The position numbers were made by a program, and so were the translations under genes. DNA of 64,000 bases from assembly GCA_029891385.1 (NCBI GenBank), contig CM057228.1, positions 81,270,964 to 81,334,963 of the forward strand, written 5' to 3'. Below the pieces are notes generated by a model, which saw only the letters and a program-made list of their open reading frames with translations, did not search any database and was not told the DNA's origin. This DNA comes from Erythroxylum novogranatense. Its lineage: Eukaryota; Streptophyta; Magnoliopsida; Malpighiales; Erythroxylaceae. Shown here one piece after another: positions 33,738-46,559 of this stretch; position 1 is the stretch's first letter; each line of letters opens with the position of its first letter.

Positions 33738-34794
33738 AAACTATTATTGAACAGGCCAAACATGTCTTTTAAAGCAAAATTCACATACTCCATTCAACCA
33801 CACTCCATATTCCACAAAATCAATCCATTGACAGCTACGCACAAGTAATAAATATACGAAGATAGAGTTGAAAATTGGGTCATTAGGCAACTAATGATGA
33901 CAGTGAGGATGAGGAGTGATGACCTAGCAGCGTTGGCGGCAGCAAGTGGTGAGGTTAACAGATCTATTGGCGACATTAAAGGAGATGGTATCCGGATGCA
34001 ATCTAATGGATGTGAAAGCCAAGGCAGGGCATGCAGTACAGGAGAGCATAAGGATGGCCGATGGTGGAGAGCTGTGCGTTGGTCTAATTTATGTGAATGA
34101 GAAGGATAAAGGAATGAAGCAACCTGCCTAGGATTAGTACTAGTATTATTTAATTTTTTTCAATTTAGTCCTTCATTTTTAAAATTTAAAAATTTTACCC
34201 GATAAATGCCGGTATTAAAAAATGTCAGTACCAATTGGTGTTTATAACCGATTCGATACCCAACATATAAATAATGTTATGTACCAACCGAAAAATGGTA
34301 TTCATATTTCATACCCTTAACTCAGCGAGGGCCTTTTGAACATGATGGGTAATCCGAAACAACCATTTTTAGTCAGCACAAAGCGATATTCATACCCCCT
34401 AACTCAATAAGGGCCTCTTAAACATGTTCAAATCTTCTATTCTCATAAGCATGTTCCAAGTTCCAACCAATGCAATTGCTTGTCTTCCTTTTCCAAGAAG
34501 GGGAAATGCCTTCTCTCTCTCTTCGCCCTCTCTAGAAAGTAGAAACCCAAAACTTTGGCATATCAAAATAAGCTACTAGGAGTGTGTATTGAGCTTTATT
34601 TCATTAGTTGTTTCTCAAATTATATTCAAAGAGAAGCCTATCAAGAAGTTTTTCTCTTTTTTTTTAAATTTAAAGCCTATCAAGAAATTTTGTCAACCTT
34701 AAGAAACGGAAAAGGTTTATTCTTTAATTTTAAGCTCAATTTATGTGTGATTTTTTAAATAAATTATCTTTTGTTTTTTTACTTGGAATGAGCT
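33738..34794. other. Intergenic DNA with a GC-richer patch at 33890-34130
   Basis: Two overlapping frames of about 60 codons (33894-34100 and 33946-34131) lie in a GC-richer patch. Neither resembles a family I recognise. The patch may be an eroded exon or a transposon piece. The rest is AT-rich and featureless. Confidence 0.35.
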
Positions 34795-36150
34795 TTCAAA
34801 CCAAATGGACCTTTTCACTAATTGAATTATATATTCAATGTCTAATTGTTATAAGCCTAAACTTAAAATGAACTAAATTTTATTTTCTTATTTATTGACA
34901 CTTATCTAGATGTTTTTTATATGTTTGCTGTATGAATGCCCAAATGGTGATGAGTAAAGAGAACCTAATAAAACGTTAATAAAATATTTGTTTTCAAATT
35001 TCAATTGTCGTTTTTAGAAGTTTGGTTTTCCTATAAAAAAGTTTTAAAAATGGTTAAAAGTAACTGCATAAAAATAAAATAAATAATAAATAATAAATAT
35101 TTAAAATAAAACTAAGTAAATAAATAAACAAGAAATTAAGAGAAAAAACTATAGGATAAGTGTTATAAACAAAAGTATTTAGGCTAATTAAAAGACATCA
35201 AAACAAAAGAAAAGGTTTAAAAGGCATATTAAAAGAGAAGAACCTCATTATGTAGGGTTCTCTATTCGTACCAATTTGAAAAAGTTTTTTATTAAGGGTC
35301 AAATCTTCGATAAGTTTTAGTAGGATTATATTGTTCCTAATTTCATCTCCCCAAATTTTTTTCCTTCTCTTACAACCCTTAAGTACAATAGATTACTGAT
35401 GATTTCTACGTTTATAAAGATTTATCATTTTTAGTTGCAAATGCACAGTATAACTATAGTTATAATTGGCAAATATAGGTCGATCCTACGAGGATTGTAA
35501 GTACTAGGATTAACTATTGTCCTATTATCAAGCTGTCGAATCAAATTGTGGATTTAATTAAAAATTAAACTAAGCAAATTAAACTAAGATTGGCAAAGTA
35601 ATGAACTTTGACAAAAGAAAATACTATGAAAATTCAATATCAAAGAAAGAGTGCCTAGGTGATGAATCTCCCTAATAATTCTTAAATACTAACTCTTTAT
35701 CATGTAATTAAACTATTGATTATTGGAACGTGAAAATTCAAATCTTATATTAACATCTTTCTTAAGAATATTAGCAACTAACTCTCAATTGATTAATTGA
35801 AATCTTTTTCTAGTTAAAATTCCTAAGATTACATTATTGACTTGTAAATTTCACTATTAAGTTTGACCCTAATGCAGAAGACTTATATCGATCTATCTCT
35901 AAGTTTACATACAACTCTTTCCAATTATGGTAGATTTATTTACACAAAAGGATTTCTCAATCTCAATCATATTGAATCATATGAAGGACTAATATTTTGG
36001 AAATTAGATAATCTACCTAGCATACGAGAATGTGGTATCAATCTAAACACTTATCATATATCGGTTGAGGCAATTGTGATGGTAATCACGTTATTCTCCA
36101 TAAATCTATACCCAGAATTAACTAAAAAGACAAGAAGAATTGAAGAAAAA
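34795..36150. repeat. Left copy of an about 1.2-kb direct repeat
   Basis: Begins TTCAAACCAAATGGAC and is collinear with 37446-38636 to CTATCGGTT-A/G-AGG, with weak similarity beyond. About 90% alike by eye, with small indels. It contains a TTTAGTTGCAA(A/G)TGCAC segment near 35430, reminiscent of LTRs of Tat/Ogre-type gypsy elements (tentative). It could be an LTR pair or a duplication. Confidence 0.65.
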
Positions 36151-36153
36151 AGA

Positions 36154-37400
36154 TGCTGGTGTCTGAAATGTCATAGAAAGAAAAGGGAAAACATTCTCGA
36201 AACTTCAGCTGAAAGACTTCTCAAAGTGACTTACATCAGACACTCTCACGTGACACACACCTCTAAAGCTTAAGTATAAAGCATTGTCTTAATACACAGT
36301 CGTCTTACATGCCTAGAAGCACACCAAAACGCAGCAGTAAATAACTTGATACGCAGATCAAAGGCTACAATCAAAACACAGCATCACTTATTCAAAATGC
36401 ATAAAGTAGTAGTAGTTTCTGAAGCAAGTAAAATAGACAGATGCAAAAACGCACAGCATAGAGGGATTCATTTAATGAATCACGTGAAAGGCACATGAGG
36501 AGAGCAGACTCATCCAAGTCTTCACCGAAGGTCTTCATCTTCAGCTATGTAAAAAGAAAACAGAAGCTTCAAACATAGACATAGACAGAAATTCAATCTT
36601 GTAATTTTCGTTGTATTCACTAGTTGAGAGAGTGAGAATTGAGAAGAAAAATTCAGAAAGTGCTAGAGTACCATTTTGGGTACTGGTGAGCTTTAGGGAT
36701 TCTTGCTACAGGTGTTCTACAGAGCACTCAAATCTCTGTACTTGTTCTTCATTTGTCTTCTTCATTTATTGAAAATTTTCACCACCATAGTTGGGAACCT
36801 TGGATGTAGATAGTTCTTGACTATCGAACCAAGTAAATCTATCTTTTTTATATTTTCTGCAATTGCTTACATCTGCAAAATAACCAAGTTTTTCAAGCTC
36901 TATTTTTCAAAGAATAGTATATTCAAGTTTTTGTATTAAAGAACAACAGTAAAGTAGTAGAAAAACCCAACAGAAAGTGGTATCAGACCATCAAGACCTC
37001 CTAGGACAATTCTTGGACATTTCAAGCAGTAAAGAAGCATCAAGAATTATTCAAAATCAATCAGAAAGTACAACATTAGATACATTCAAGAACAGACAGT
37101 GAGTACATTCTTTAAGTCTCTTTACATTACATAAATCATGGTAGGCAAAGAAATGAATATTTTTCCTGATAAAGAAGACTTTACCATCTGGAAACTCCAG
37201 ATGCAAGCTCTTCTTGAATCCTATAACTACTATGATGTTATAGATGATGAATATGACCTTGAAACTGATCATATAAAGAAGCTGAAAATGCAAAGACTTG
37301 CACATTGCAAGTTAATGCTTCATTTATTACCAGCAGTGATAAAAAAAAAGTGCAGAATTGCAATAGTGTACAGAAACTTTGGAATGAACTTTTGAAGTGA
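36154..37400 (+). mobile_element. 5' fragment of a third copia-type element (LTR, primer site, gag start)
   Basis: Candidate LTR 36154-36972 (TGCTGG...CCAACA), then a five-base spacer and TGGTATCAGA (36978-36987), the Met-tRNA primer site. Gag ATG at 37138 gives 85 codons with FPDKEDFTIWKLQMQALL, the copia gag N-terminal pattern, before TGA at 37393. Similarity to gag stops there and the second direct repeat begins about 50 bp later. No pol or second LTR is present. Confidence 0.7.
37138..37395 (+). pseudogene. gag: Truncated copia gag N-terminus (85 codons)
   Basis: Lies 150 bp after the primer site. An acidic N-terminus is followed by the W-K-L-Q-M-Q helix pattern of UBN2-type gag. Normal copia gags are several hundred residues with a zinc knuckle; this one ends early, so the piece is a truncation. 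Confidence 0.6.
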
Positions 37401-37445
37401 CATAATTTTAATTTTAAAAAATCCATTTAGACCTCAGTATTTAAG

Positions 37446-38640
37446 AGTTCAAACCAAATGGACTTTTTCATTAATTGAATTATACACTCAATGTCTAAGT
37501 GTTATAAGACTAAACTTAAAAATGAACTAAATTTTATTTTCTTATTTATTGACACTTATGTAGATTTTTTTATATGTTTGTTGTACGAATGCCCAAATGG
37601 TGATGAGTAAAGAGAACCTAATAAAAGGTTAATAAAATGTTTCTTTTCAAATTTCAATTGTCATTTTTAGAAGTTTGATTATCCTATAAAAGTTTTTAAA
37701 ATGGTTAAAAGTAAGTGCATAAATAAAATAAAGTAAATAATCAAAATTAAAAATAAAATTAAGTAAATAAATAAACAAAAATTGAGAGAAAAAACTATAG
37801 GGTAACTATTATAAACAAAAGTATTTAGGCTAATTAAAAGACACCAGAAACAAAAAAAAAAAACTTTTTAAGGGTCAAATCTTCGATAAGTTTTAGTAGG
37901 GCTATATTGTTTTCAATTTCATCTCCCCAATTTTTTTTACTTCTCTTACGGACAAGTACAATAGATTACTGATGATTTATATGCTTATAAAGATTTATCA
38001 TTTTTAGTTGCAAGTGCACGGTATAAATCTAATTATAATTGGTAAATACACGTCGATTTCATGAGGATTGTAAGTACTAATACTAACCATTTTCCTATTA
38101 TCTAGCTGTCAAATCAGGTTGTAGGTTTAATTAAAATTAAACTATGCAAACTAAACTAAGATTGACAAAGTATTCAACTCAGAGAAAGGAAAATACTATG
38201 AAAATTCAATATCAAATAAAGAGTACCTAGGTGATGAATCTCCTAATAATTCTTAAATAGTAGCCCTTTATCATGCAATTAAACTGTTGATTATTGGACC
38301 ATAAAATTCATATCTTATATTAATATCTTTCTCAAGAATATTAGCAACTAACTCTCAATTGATTAATTGAAATCTCTTTCCAATTAAAATTCCTAAGATT
38401 CAATTATTGACTTGTAAATTTTACTATTAGATTTAACCCTAATATAGAGGATTTATGTCGATCTATCTTTAGGTTTATATGCAATTCTTTCCAATTATGA
38501 TAGATTTATTTACACAAAGATTTTTCAATCTCAATCATATAAAATCGTATGATCGAACTAATATTTCGGAAATTAGATAATCTACCTAGCATGCGAGAAT
38601 GTGGTGTCAATCTAAACACTTATCATCTATCGGTTAAGGG
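37446..38640. repeat. Right copy of the about 1.2-kb direct repeat
   Basis: Collinear with 34795-36068. It lacks about 50 bp present in the left copy near 35215-35290. Confidence 0.65.
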
Positions 38641-39963
38641 AAGGTTTTACAAAATGAAAATATAAACTTGGCAAAAGATTTAGACAAGGAATCAAAATCA
38701 ACTTCAAACAAATTGGAAGAAAAAATGCAATTTTAAGGTTCGATCTAGGTTGTAATTCGTTAATTCCATTACATCATAAGCTTGGAAGGATGTAAGTTGT
38801 CACGTGTCATTCGAATACAAAGGATGAAAGGAAAATTATTAACTTTTGTATCGTTGACTACCTTGGGACATCTATAGCATGAGCCACTTTATTTGAACTT
38901 ATGGGTGAACATAATATGGAAAAGTGAAGTGCACCTTTTTGCATCAACATCAGTGCGGGAATGAGACTCAAGAAAGCTTGAAGAGAAGTAGAATCCAAAA
39001 GGCTGGTGAGATAAACTATGCTTAAAGTGCAATGTAGAGCACCTTTCCTTACGAAGTCAAATTGGCAGTAACTGTAGACATAAATCTAAAGAGAAAAAGT
39101 AACTCGATAATACTCACTAATCCATCCAGAAATGAGGAAGTCACGGTCTAAACTGTCATTATCCAAATCAATTATGATGGTAAATCATAAGAAAATAAGG
39201 AAAGCATTAAGGACTTCCCCAGTCTTGCAGGAAGCGAATCATGGTACTGTTTATAAATTCAAAGAGATTGATCTTGGCTGTTCTAGAAAGTGATGTCTAA
39301 TCTTCGTAAATGAAAACTTTGGGAAAACTTTAACCCCTTGACAGAATATAAGGTTGTTTTTCTTCAACGATTCAAGAAATGCTTGGGTTAAATCCTAAGT
39401 CTTCATCCATCATTTTGCTCCAAAGAAAGGTTTTTGGACCTACGGAGCAAGCACAAACATATTTTAAACCAAAACTTCTCCCATAAATTAAGCGTAAAGC
39501 ACCCCACTTGGATCTTAATCATTCTTAAGATTGAGGTCTCATTAGAAACTACAGTATATTAACTTAAAAAGTATTTGGAAACTCAAATTTAACCATAAAT
39601 CATCTCCTCTCATTGTACAACTTGACAAAAGTAGAGCTCCTACCTTACTTTAGCCAAGTAAATAAACTTTTGTCAAGTTTTGAAGGAGTCACTATCATGA
39701 AGGAAATTAGACAAGGTGATGCTTCAGCTAAATTAGTATCAAGATTATCTCTAACAAAGTTTTGAATGTCCCTTTGTCTCGGATTAGGATTATTCCTAAT
39801 CTGAATTTTCTGACTACTGTATTCTTACGGAGTTGAAAATATTCAGAATCTGAAAGTCGACTACCATTTGACCTACGTAATCCAAGAAGACAAGTTGAAA
39901 ATGTTTGTGCCAAATTTGGCACTTGTTATCTGCAGACAACTTGAGATGATCATTTCTACCAAT
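38641..39963. other. Intergenic DNA, nothing recognised
   Basis: No supported frame or repeat boundary up to the AGCTT duplication at 39964. Confidence 0.5.
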
Positions 39964-39968
39964 AGCTT

Positions 39969-41578
39969 TGTTGGAAAATTAGGACCGGATCTAATCCGAA
40001 CGCAGCGGAATAATCACGAAACTTTTTCGTGACTTTTGATTTCTCAAAAACTAAGATCTATTTAATTCTATAAAATGATTAACACGAATCAAAATAAAGC
40101 AGAAATTTAATTCGTACCTTATTTCGAAGCTTAATCTTTATCTTGATGCATCCCTCGAACTGTTTCCGAAACCGATCCGCCTCAACCACCGTAGCCGCAC
40201 AAGTGTTCGACCTCTAACGGTATCCACAGAATGAGTTGAGAGAACTCTGTAACTTTTACAGAGAGGGTTAAGCATGAAGTGCTAGCTCCATAGAGCTCAA
40301 GTCTATTTATAATAAGCTTAGGACGATTTAGTAATTTAATTGAAATTAAATATTAATATCAATTAACCTTTAATTAGAATTACAAATAATTCTAATTAAA
40401 TACCAATTATGTCCAAATAAGATTCAATATCTTATATTGATCCTTATTTATTAAATATCTCATATTTAATCTTAAAGTTTCTCAAACTTTATAATCAAGT
40501 CCAACTTAATTAAATTAACTTTGCTCTCTCCAACCCATTCTATATGTGTGACCCATTAGGCTCCCAAATATGTTGGCAATGATTATAAATTCTAATTCTA
40601 ATTCATAATTAGAATTAGATAAATTAAAACTCCTTTTAATTTATCTTTAATTCTCCAATTAAACAATTTATAATCATAGATCAAGATTGACGTCTAACAA
40701 CGTATCATGATCACCCAAATATTCAGGAATATCAAAGTGGTTTTGACTAACCTTTCCGTGCATGATTTTTCCGTATAATTCAATCCTTTCATCAACTAAT
40801 GTTCCAATTAGACATAGAGCATGGAATTAATGTCTACCATATTTTGAGTCTAATTATATTAGTTCTCCGCCATTAGCTATTGATTCAATTAATGATATTT
40901 GTAAACTGTTTACAAAATATCATTCTACCTTGGCCAAGGATTTCCCGAATCAATATTAATCGAGAACAACGGAACATTCTCCCTAATTACTTTAGGGTGA
41001 TGAATCATATCTTAATCATTCAACTATCTCCATATAGTTCATGTTATATCCAATGACTACCGTTTAAACAACCTTTATAGATCACGAGTAGTATCAAAAC
41101 ATAACAATCCCCATACAAGATAACTTTGATGATCTCAAGTCAAATGATCACTTATACAATCATCACAATGAGAATTCCATAGACATACAAGTAATGTTCC
41201 AAATGGATTTCTCATATCGGGTCTATTCAGTGAACTTGTTCTCTAGCAAGCACCCACACGTTTATTTAAGTATCTCTATACTTTAACCTATGAGATCGAC
41301 TACTTCCTTCATAAGGAAAAACAAAACGTGCGCTAGTCTTTTTACGCTCTATTAATGTTCAATCTTAATAGAACAATGATTATGAACATTTTAGGAATAA
41401 TACATAAATGCAATATGAATCTCATAATTATAACCTCATTATAATTTCATTTACAATGTAAAATTATCCCATGGACTTTATCATATACATCTAAACATGT
41501 ACAAGATAAAGAATGTCTTTTAAATAATTTGTCACTAAACTACAACCAAAGTGATTGGCTGTAGGGCATAAACCAACA
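39969..41578 (-). repeat. 3' LTR of the non-autonomous element
   Basis: TGTTGGAAAATTAGG...CATAAACCAACA on the plus strand, bounded by AGCTT and the purine tract. Confidence 0.92.
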
Positions 41579-44500
41579 ATCTCCCACTTGCATTAAGCCA
41601 ATCGTTTAAGTATCTTATACCATATCACCATATGACGATTATTTTATTACTAGAGTAGTGGCTTAATGAGAGAATTCTACAAGATTCTCTATAGTGAGCA
41701 CTTGGTTAAACCTTACAACTCCTATCTTAATTATCATCATAATTAAGAACATTTGCCTAAATACATTCTTAGATCTTTGATGAGACATGACTCTAGTGTT
41801 CTGCAGTACATTACTGTCTTGAACAATACAAAGAAACTATATCAAGTTCACTAAAGAACTTGCTGATCCAATTAATCATTTCCACTCAATGAAAAATGTA
41901 TTATGGCTTAATTAGCAACCATTGCTACATTGGAACCTTTCCAACTCTAATTGATATTGTTCGAAGTAAATAAACCTTAATTAGGATTTACTTCTAAAGT
42001 TATATCCTCATCATCTTGAACTCAAATATCAACTCATACATAGAGTAATGGATATCTTTGATACTTCATAAGTATCTGATATCTTAAATACTAAACATCT
42101 TTAGTACATTATCTATGCACTTGGACTTAGAATAAGTCAACAACGTCCAATCTATCTCCATAGATCTAACTCCTAGAATTAAGCTGTTGCCTTTTCGTAT
42201 CCAATAAGAGTTATTCATGGACAATTATATGTTCAACAATTGAAAGTTAGAACTGTTGTTATCTGTGAGCAATATGTCTCCACATACTCCCACTAAAGAG
42301 GATAACTATACTCCCACTAACCTTCTTATAGAAGTGATAAATCCACAATCATTTCCAAAACAAACTATTTGAATTCATCATGAAAGTGAATGTTTCAATA
42401 TCTTGTAGCCTTTCAACTATACATCAAATGTATCATTAAAGGCATTAGTTCCAATTAGATGTATAGTCATGAGATTTGAACCTTTCAAATTCCTTCTTAC
42501 TCCCACTACTTATCTTGAGAACCATTCTCTTATAAGTATACATTGAAACAAACAATTTGTTCAATAGATTTGTAAGATTATATCCAACCTTTTGGATATC
42601 TCATAACACTTTATTACTTAATTTAGTTCTAAACTAAATGGATAATATATGCTTCAACTAAGCATCACATCTTAAAATCATTAGCTTTAACTATTTCAAA
42701 GACTTAACATTTCATATCTAATATAAAATCTAGCTAATTGATTCAACTGGAACTATAGAAGGTATGTCATTGTACGGTATTGCTATAAAAGAAATACTAT
42801 TGCATCATACAATATCTCATATTGTATTTTACTCCTTACATAAATTCATACACTTATGAATTTAATTGTGAAGGAATTCACTAAATAATCCCATTCCCTA
42901 TAAATAACCGAAAATTTAAAACTTACCACAACGATCTCATCGATGTACTTGACATTCTCAATGCTTAATTTCTACTTAGATTTAAATAATTTAAACTTTT
43001 CAAAATTTTAAATCATCATTTTATTTAATACATATGATTATATCACATAAAGTCATTAGTAATAAAATAAAATAAAATATTATCCTTTTATGAATTGTTA
43101 TTCTATCCAATACATCACATGTATAAAATTTAACAATTCAATACCATCATCATCCTTTCACCAAAGGTTGATTTAGTTATTCTTCAACTTTACAAGTTTC
43201 ATAAGTTCCATACGATTCATAATCAAAAGGATACACATATCCTTGTATGTAACTTTATGATTCTCGTTCTATTGGTTTAACCAACATGGCATAAAAGGAT
43301 TATCTCAGTTATCTATCCTTTTATTCTTGTCATTTATGTTAAGCGTAAGCCTCCTTTAATCCAACACATACAAACTCTTTGTATAAATTGGATCAACTAC
43401 TTTTACTTAACAATCTATTTCTAACCATGCAATGAACATTACAATAATGCTGAATCTAAATTCAGTATCAAATACTCATAAGTATGAATTAGAAATACAT
43501 ATGATCTCAATCATATCACATATAGGTAAGAAAAATAATGCAATCATTTTCTTCTTATGACAACTGTTGACATACTATAGCAAAGCCTTTAATTGTAGCT
43601 CATACTTATGCTTTTAGTAGGCTAAATTAAGTGGAACAATTCCAACAAGGTATTATACCTTTCAACCTTCCTTCATGCAACCCCTTGCATTTTTGCTATC
43701 ATGGTGTTGTCATACATCTTACATGTCATCGTCAAAGTTTATGAGACATTAGTCAACTCAAAATGTCAATACATTTTGTCATCTTTATGATTTTGACATA
43801 TCTCTACAACTTTGTCACCATATCCTGAATAGGGATTATAGCAACTTTGCATAATGAACATACAATTTTCTATCTAACTTTTGAGAACTTTTTTCAAACA
43901 TATCCTATGTCCAAGAACTTTGGTTCACTAAATTAGTATCAACTATACTAAACAAGGTGAATTCTACTAAGAACAAAATATAAATGTAAGAAAAACAAGT
44001 AATCCGTTATATGCCATGACTACCAAATAAGATTAGGACTTTAATCATGCATTTGGTTACTCCCACTATTTTATTCAAAATAATAGCCCTCAGTATTATT
44101 CGTAAAGATTACTCTAATCTCTTTAGTGGGTTAGGATCCCATTCAAATATAGTTGACATTGAGTTTGCTCAACAAACCAACTATACTTAAATTAGGTAGA
44201 TAATAACTTTATCAATCATATCTCATGTGACTCCTAGATCCGTTAGGTGACAACTCTTGCCACAACATATCTTATATGTCATTCCTAACATTGCCTCTAA
44301 ATTCATGTGATCATGAGTTTGCTCATCCAAATCACACAAATTTAGTTAAGTAAAACCCACTATTATAAGACTAAACATATTCGGGTTAAAGAGGCCTTAA
44401 GTTTGCTTAACAAGCCTTACAATAAACAAAACTCTGGTTTATTCTTATAACAATGGAAGGCATCAATCACGTTCTTAACGTGTACTGAATATTTAACGAG

Positions 44501-45844
44501 GAGTTTTAATTTCATATATCTCATCAAACATAAATTGCATGTAAAATATCACACATATAAAACATACAATTTATCATGCATCCAATATATATATATCAAC
44601 CATATAGATAAAGTATGCAACATATGCAATCATAATCAAATTATATGCATAAAATATCAAGCTTCGTATGATTCTAATTATTGATCTTCATAATCTAAAA
44701 TAACATTTCTAACTCCTTGGAAAACTCAAATTAGATTAAAAAATTGATTCCTAAATAAATTAAATTCCTATTCCAAATAGAAATTTAATTTCAAATCTAG
44801 TTGAAACTATTTCCAATTATGTTGACTCCTTTGATAAAATTTAATTGAAAACAATTTTCAATTAATTATTCTTCTTACTTATTATAATTTAAAAAACTTC
44901 TTTTCCAAAATTATATAAGTAACATATTCTAATAAAATTAGAAATCTATTTCTAATTTAATTAGAAATCACCATTCTAATCTCATTAAAATTACTATCCC
45001 TTAATTAGAAAACTATTTTCTAATATTAAAGGAAACTACTTTCAAAATTAAATAAAAATTTTAAATTTAATTAAGAAAGTCTTTATATATTATTTATTTA
45101 GAGATTTATTTCTTGACTAATTAGAAAACCTTTCTTTAATAAGTTAGAAAATTTTTTCAAAATATTAAAGAAAACACATCTTTCTTAATTAATAAATGAA
45201 AACACTTTTCAAAAATTTAATCAAGAAAATACTTTATCTAAAAGTCAAGAAACTTATTATTCATAAATAAAGAAACAATTTCTAAATAAATTAAATAATA
45301 ATTCTGTAAACAAATAAAATTCTAATTTTAATTTATCTCAATCAAATTGAAATAAATAAATATAATTAAGAAACAACTTTTTAATTATTTAAGAAAACAT
45401 TTTTCCTAATTTTAAGAAGTCTAATTAATTAATTTCAATCTAATTGAAACTAATTAATCTTACTTTAAAACTACTTTTCTAATTAATTAATTTCAATCTA
45501 ATTGAAAATAATTAATTCTAATTTAGAAACAACTTTTTAATTAATTAATTTCAATCTAATTGAAACTAATTAATTCTAATTTTAAAACTAGTTTCTATAA
45601 TTAATCAAGAATCGATATAATTATTATCTTAATCAAATTAAGAAAATAATTATATTAATTTGAAATTGATTTGATGATAAATTTAATTTAATAATTCAAC
45701 GTCTTGAAAAATTAAACTAAATATCAAAGCATTCTTAATAAAATTAACCCTTTGAAAACATTTTTCAAACAATTAAAGAACTCTTTTCTAAATTTATTAA
45801 GAAATGAAACTTACTTAAAACCCACGTAATTTTAATTAAATTGG
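41579..45844 (-). other. Coding-dead, very AT-rich interior of the non-autonomous element
   Basis: No frame of note in 4.3 kb. Short stretches still parallel copia family A in order: a region echoing RNase H (41770-41960), ACTCCCACTAACCTTCTTATA (in two parts, near 42300) echoing the RT region, and AGTTTGCTCAACAAACC-like segments (44160-44420) echoing the leader. 44700-45840 is a low-complexity AATTAATT-rich zone with repeated TTTCAATCTAATTGAAA units. Confidence 0.65.
45420..45600. repeat. AATTAATTTCAATCTAATTGAAA tandem-like repeats
   Basis: The unit TTAATTAATTTCAATCTAATTGAAA-C/A-TAATTAAT (quoted in parts) recurs at about 45425, 45484 and 45540 with a spacing of about 58 bp. Each contains the inverted repeat TTTCAATCTAATTGAAA. 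Confidence 0.7.
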
Positions 45845-46220
45845 ATTAAAAAAAATGCTTGGGAACCATCTGCTTGGCGCGTGTAGAATGCCCTCCAAGC
45901 CCAAAACACACGTGCCCAGCGGTTTCCAGAACTATGTTTCTGGAGTTTTCCGCCTCGCCGACGTCTGGTTTTTCCTTCTCCACGGTGCCTCCATCCGATC
46001 GCCGACGTCTGGTTTTTCCTTCTCCACGGTGCCTCCATCCGCCTGAACAAGCAACGCAGTAAATATCCTTGAATCCATTGATGAACAAAAGCACTGTTCA
46101 TCGATGGGACAAATAAAGATGGACATCCATCTTTATTTGTTCACGTCTCTGCTGCCAAAGAGAAGATATTCAATGCCACGTTTCAAGGTAATCACAGCCA
46201 CCCAAGTTTTTCAACGTTCT
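45845..46220. other. GC-rich block next to the gypsy insertion, left part
   Basis: An abrupt change from very AT-rich to near 50% GC. It contains a 44-bp tandem duplication (45957-46000 and 46001-46044) and two adjacent hairpins (46075-46107 with 13-bp arms, 46109-46140 with 15-bp arms). It continues across the gypsy insertion into 51392-51600. Frames here overlap on both strands with no family match. Confidence 0.6.
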
Positions 46221-46547
46221 TGTTGTAAGAATTAATGACGCTAACCGACTACGAATATGGGAACGAATAATCGTTAGAAGAATCACGTTAGAAGGAAGAT
46301 GAGAGAGAAAAAGAGGAATCCATTGATAGAGAGAGGAAGATTATAACAATCATACACACGATACATGCCATCCGAATCGCACATGATCGGTTTATATTTG
46401 TAGTTAATCCGTTTCTCTACATGCCTCTTTATTCTATTTCTCTACTCTTGATATTTAGTTAAACGATGCGCTTCACTCTCCGTCTTTTATATTAACGCCT
46501 GGCTCGTCTTCCTTCCATTCCGTCTGGTCTTGGATTATCCACAAACA
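46221..46547 (-). repeat. 3' LTR of gypsy element (327 bp)
   Basis: TG...CA ends, GTTCT outside, purine tract inside (46548-46561 on the complement). Confidence 0.93.
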
Positions 46548-46559
46548 ATTCCCTTCCCC

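Noticed and set aside
35863..36273. 136-codon frame
   Set aside because: Runs across the boundary of the direct repeat and the copia LTR, so cannot be a real gene.
45832..46126. Five overlapping frames on both strands in the GC-rich block
   Set aside because: High GC removes stops and a 44-bp duplication extends frames; no frame has a recognisable domain.
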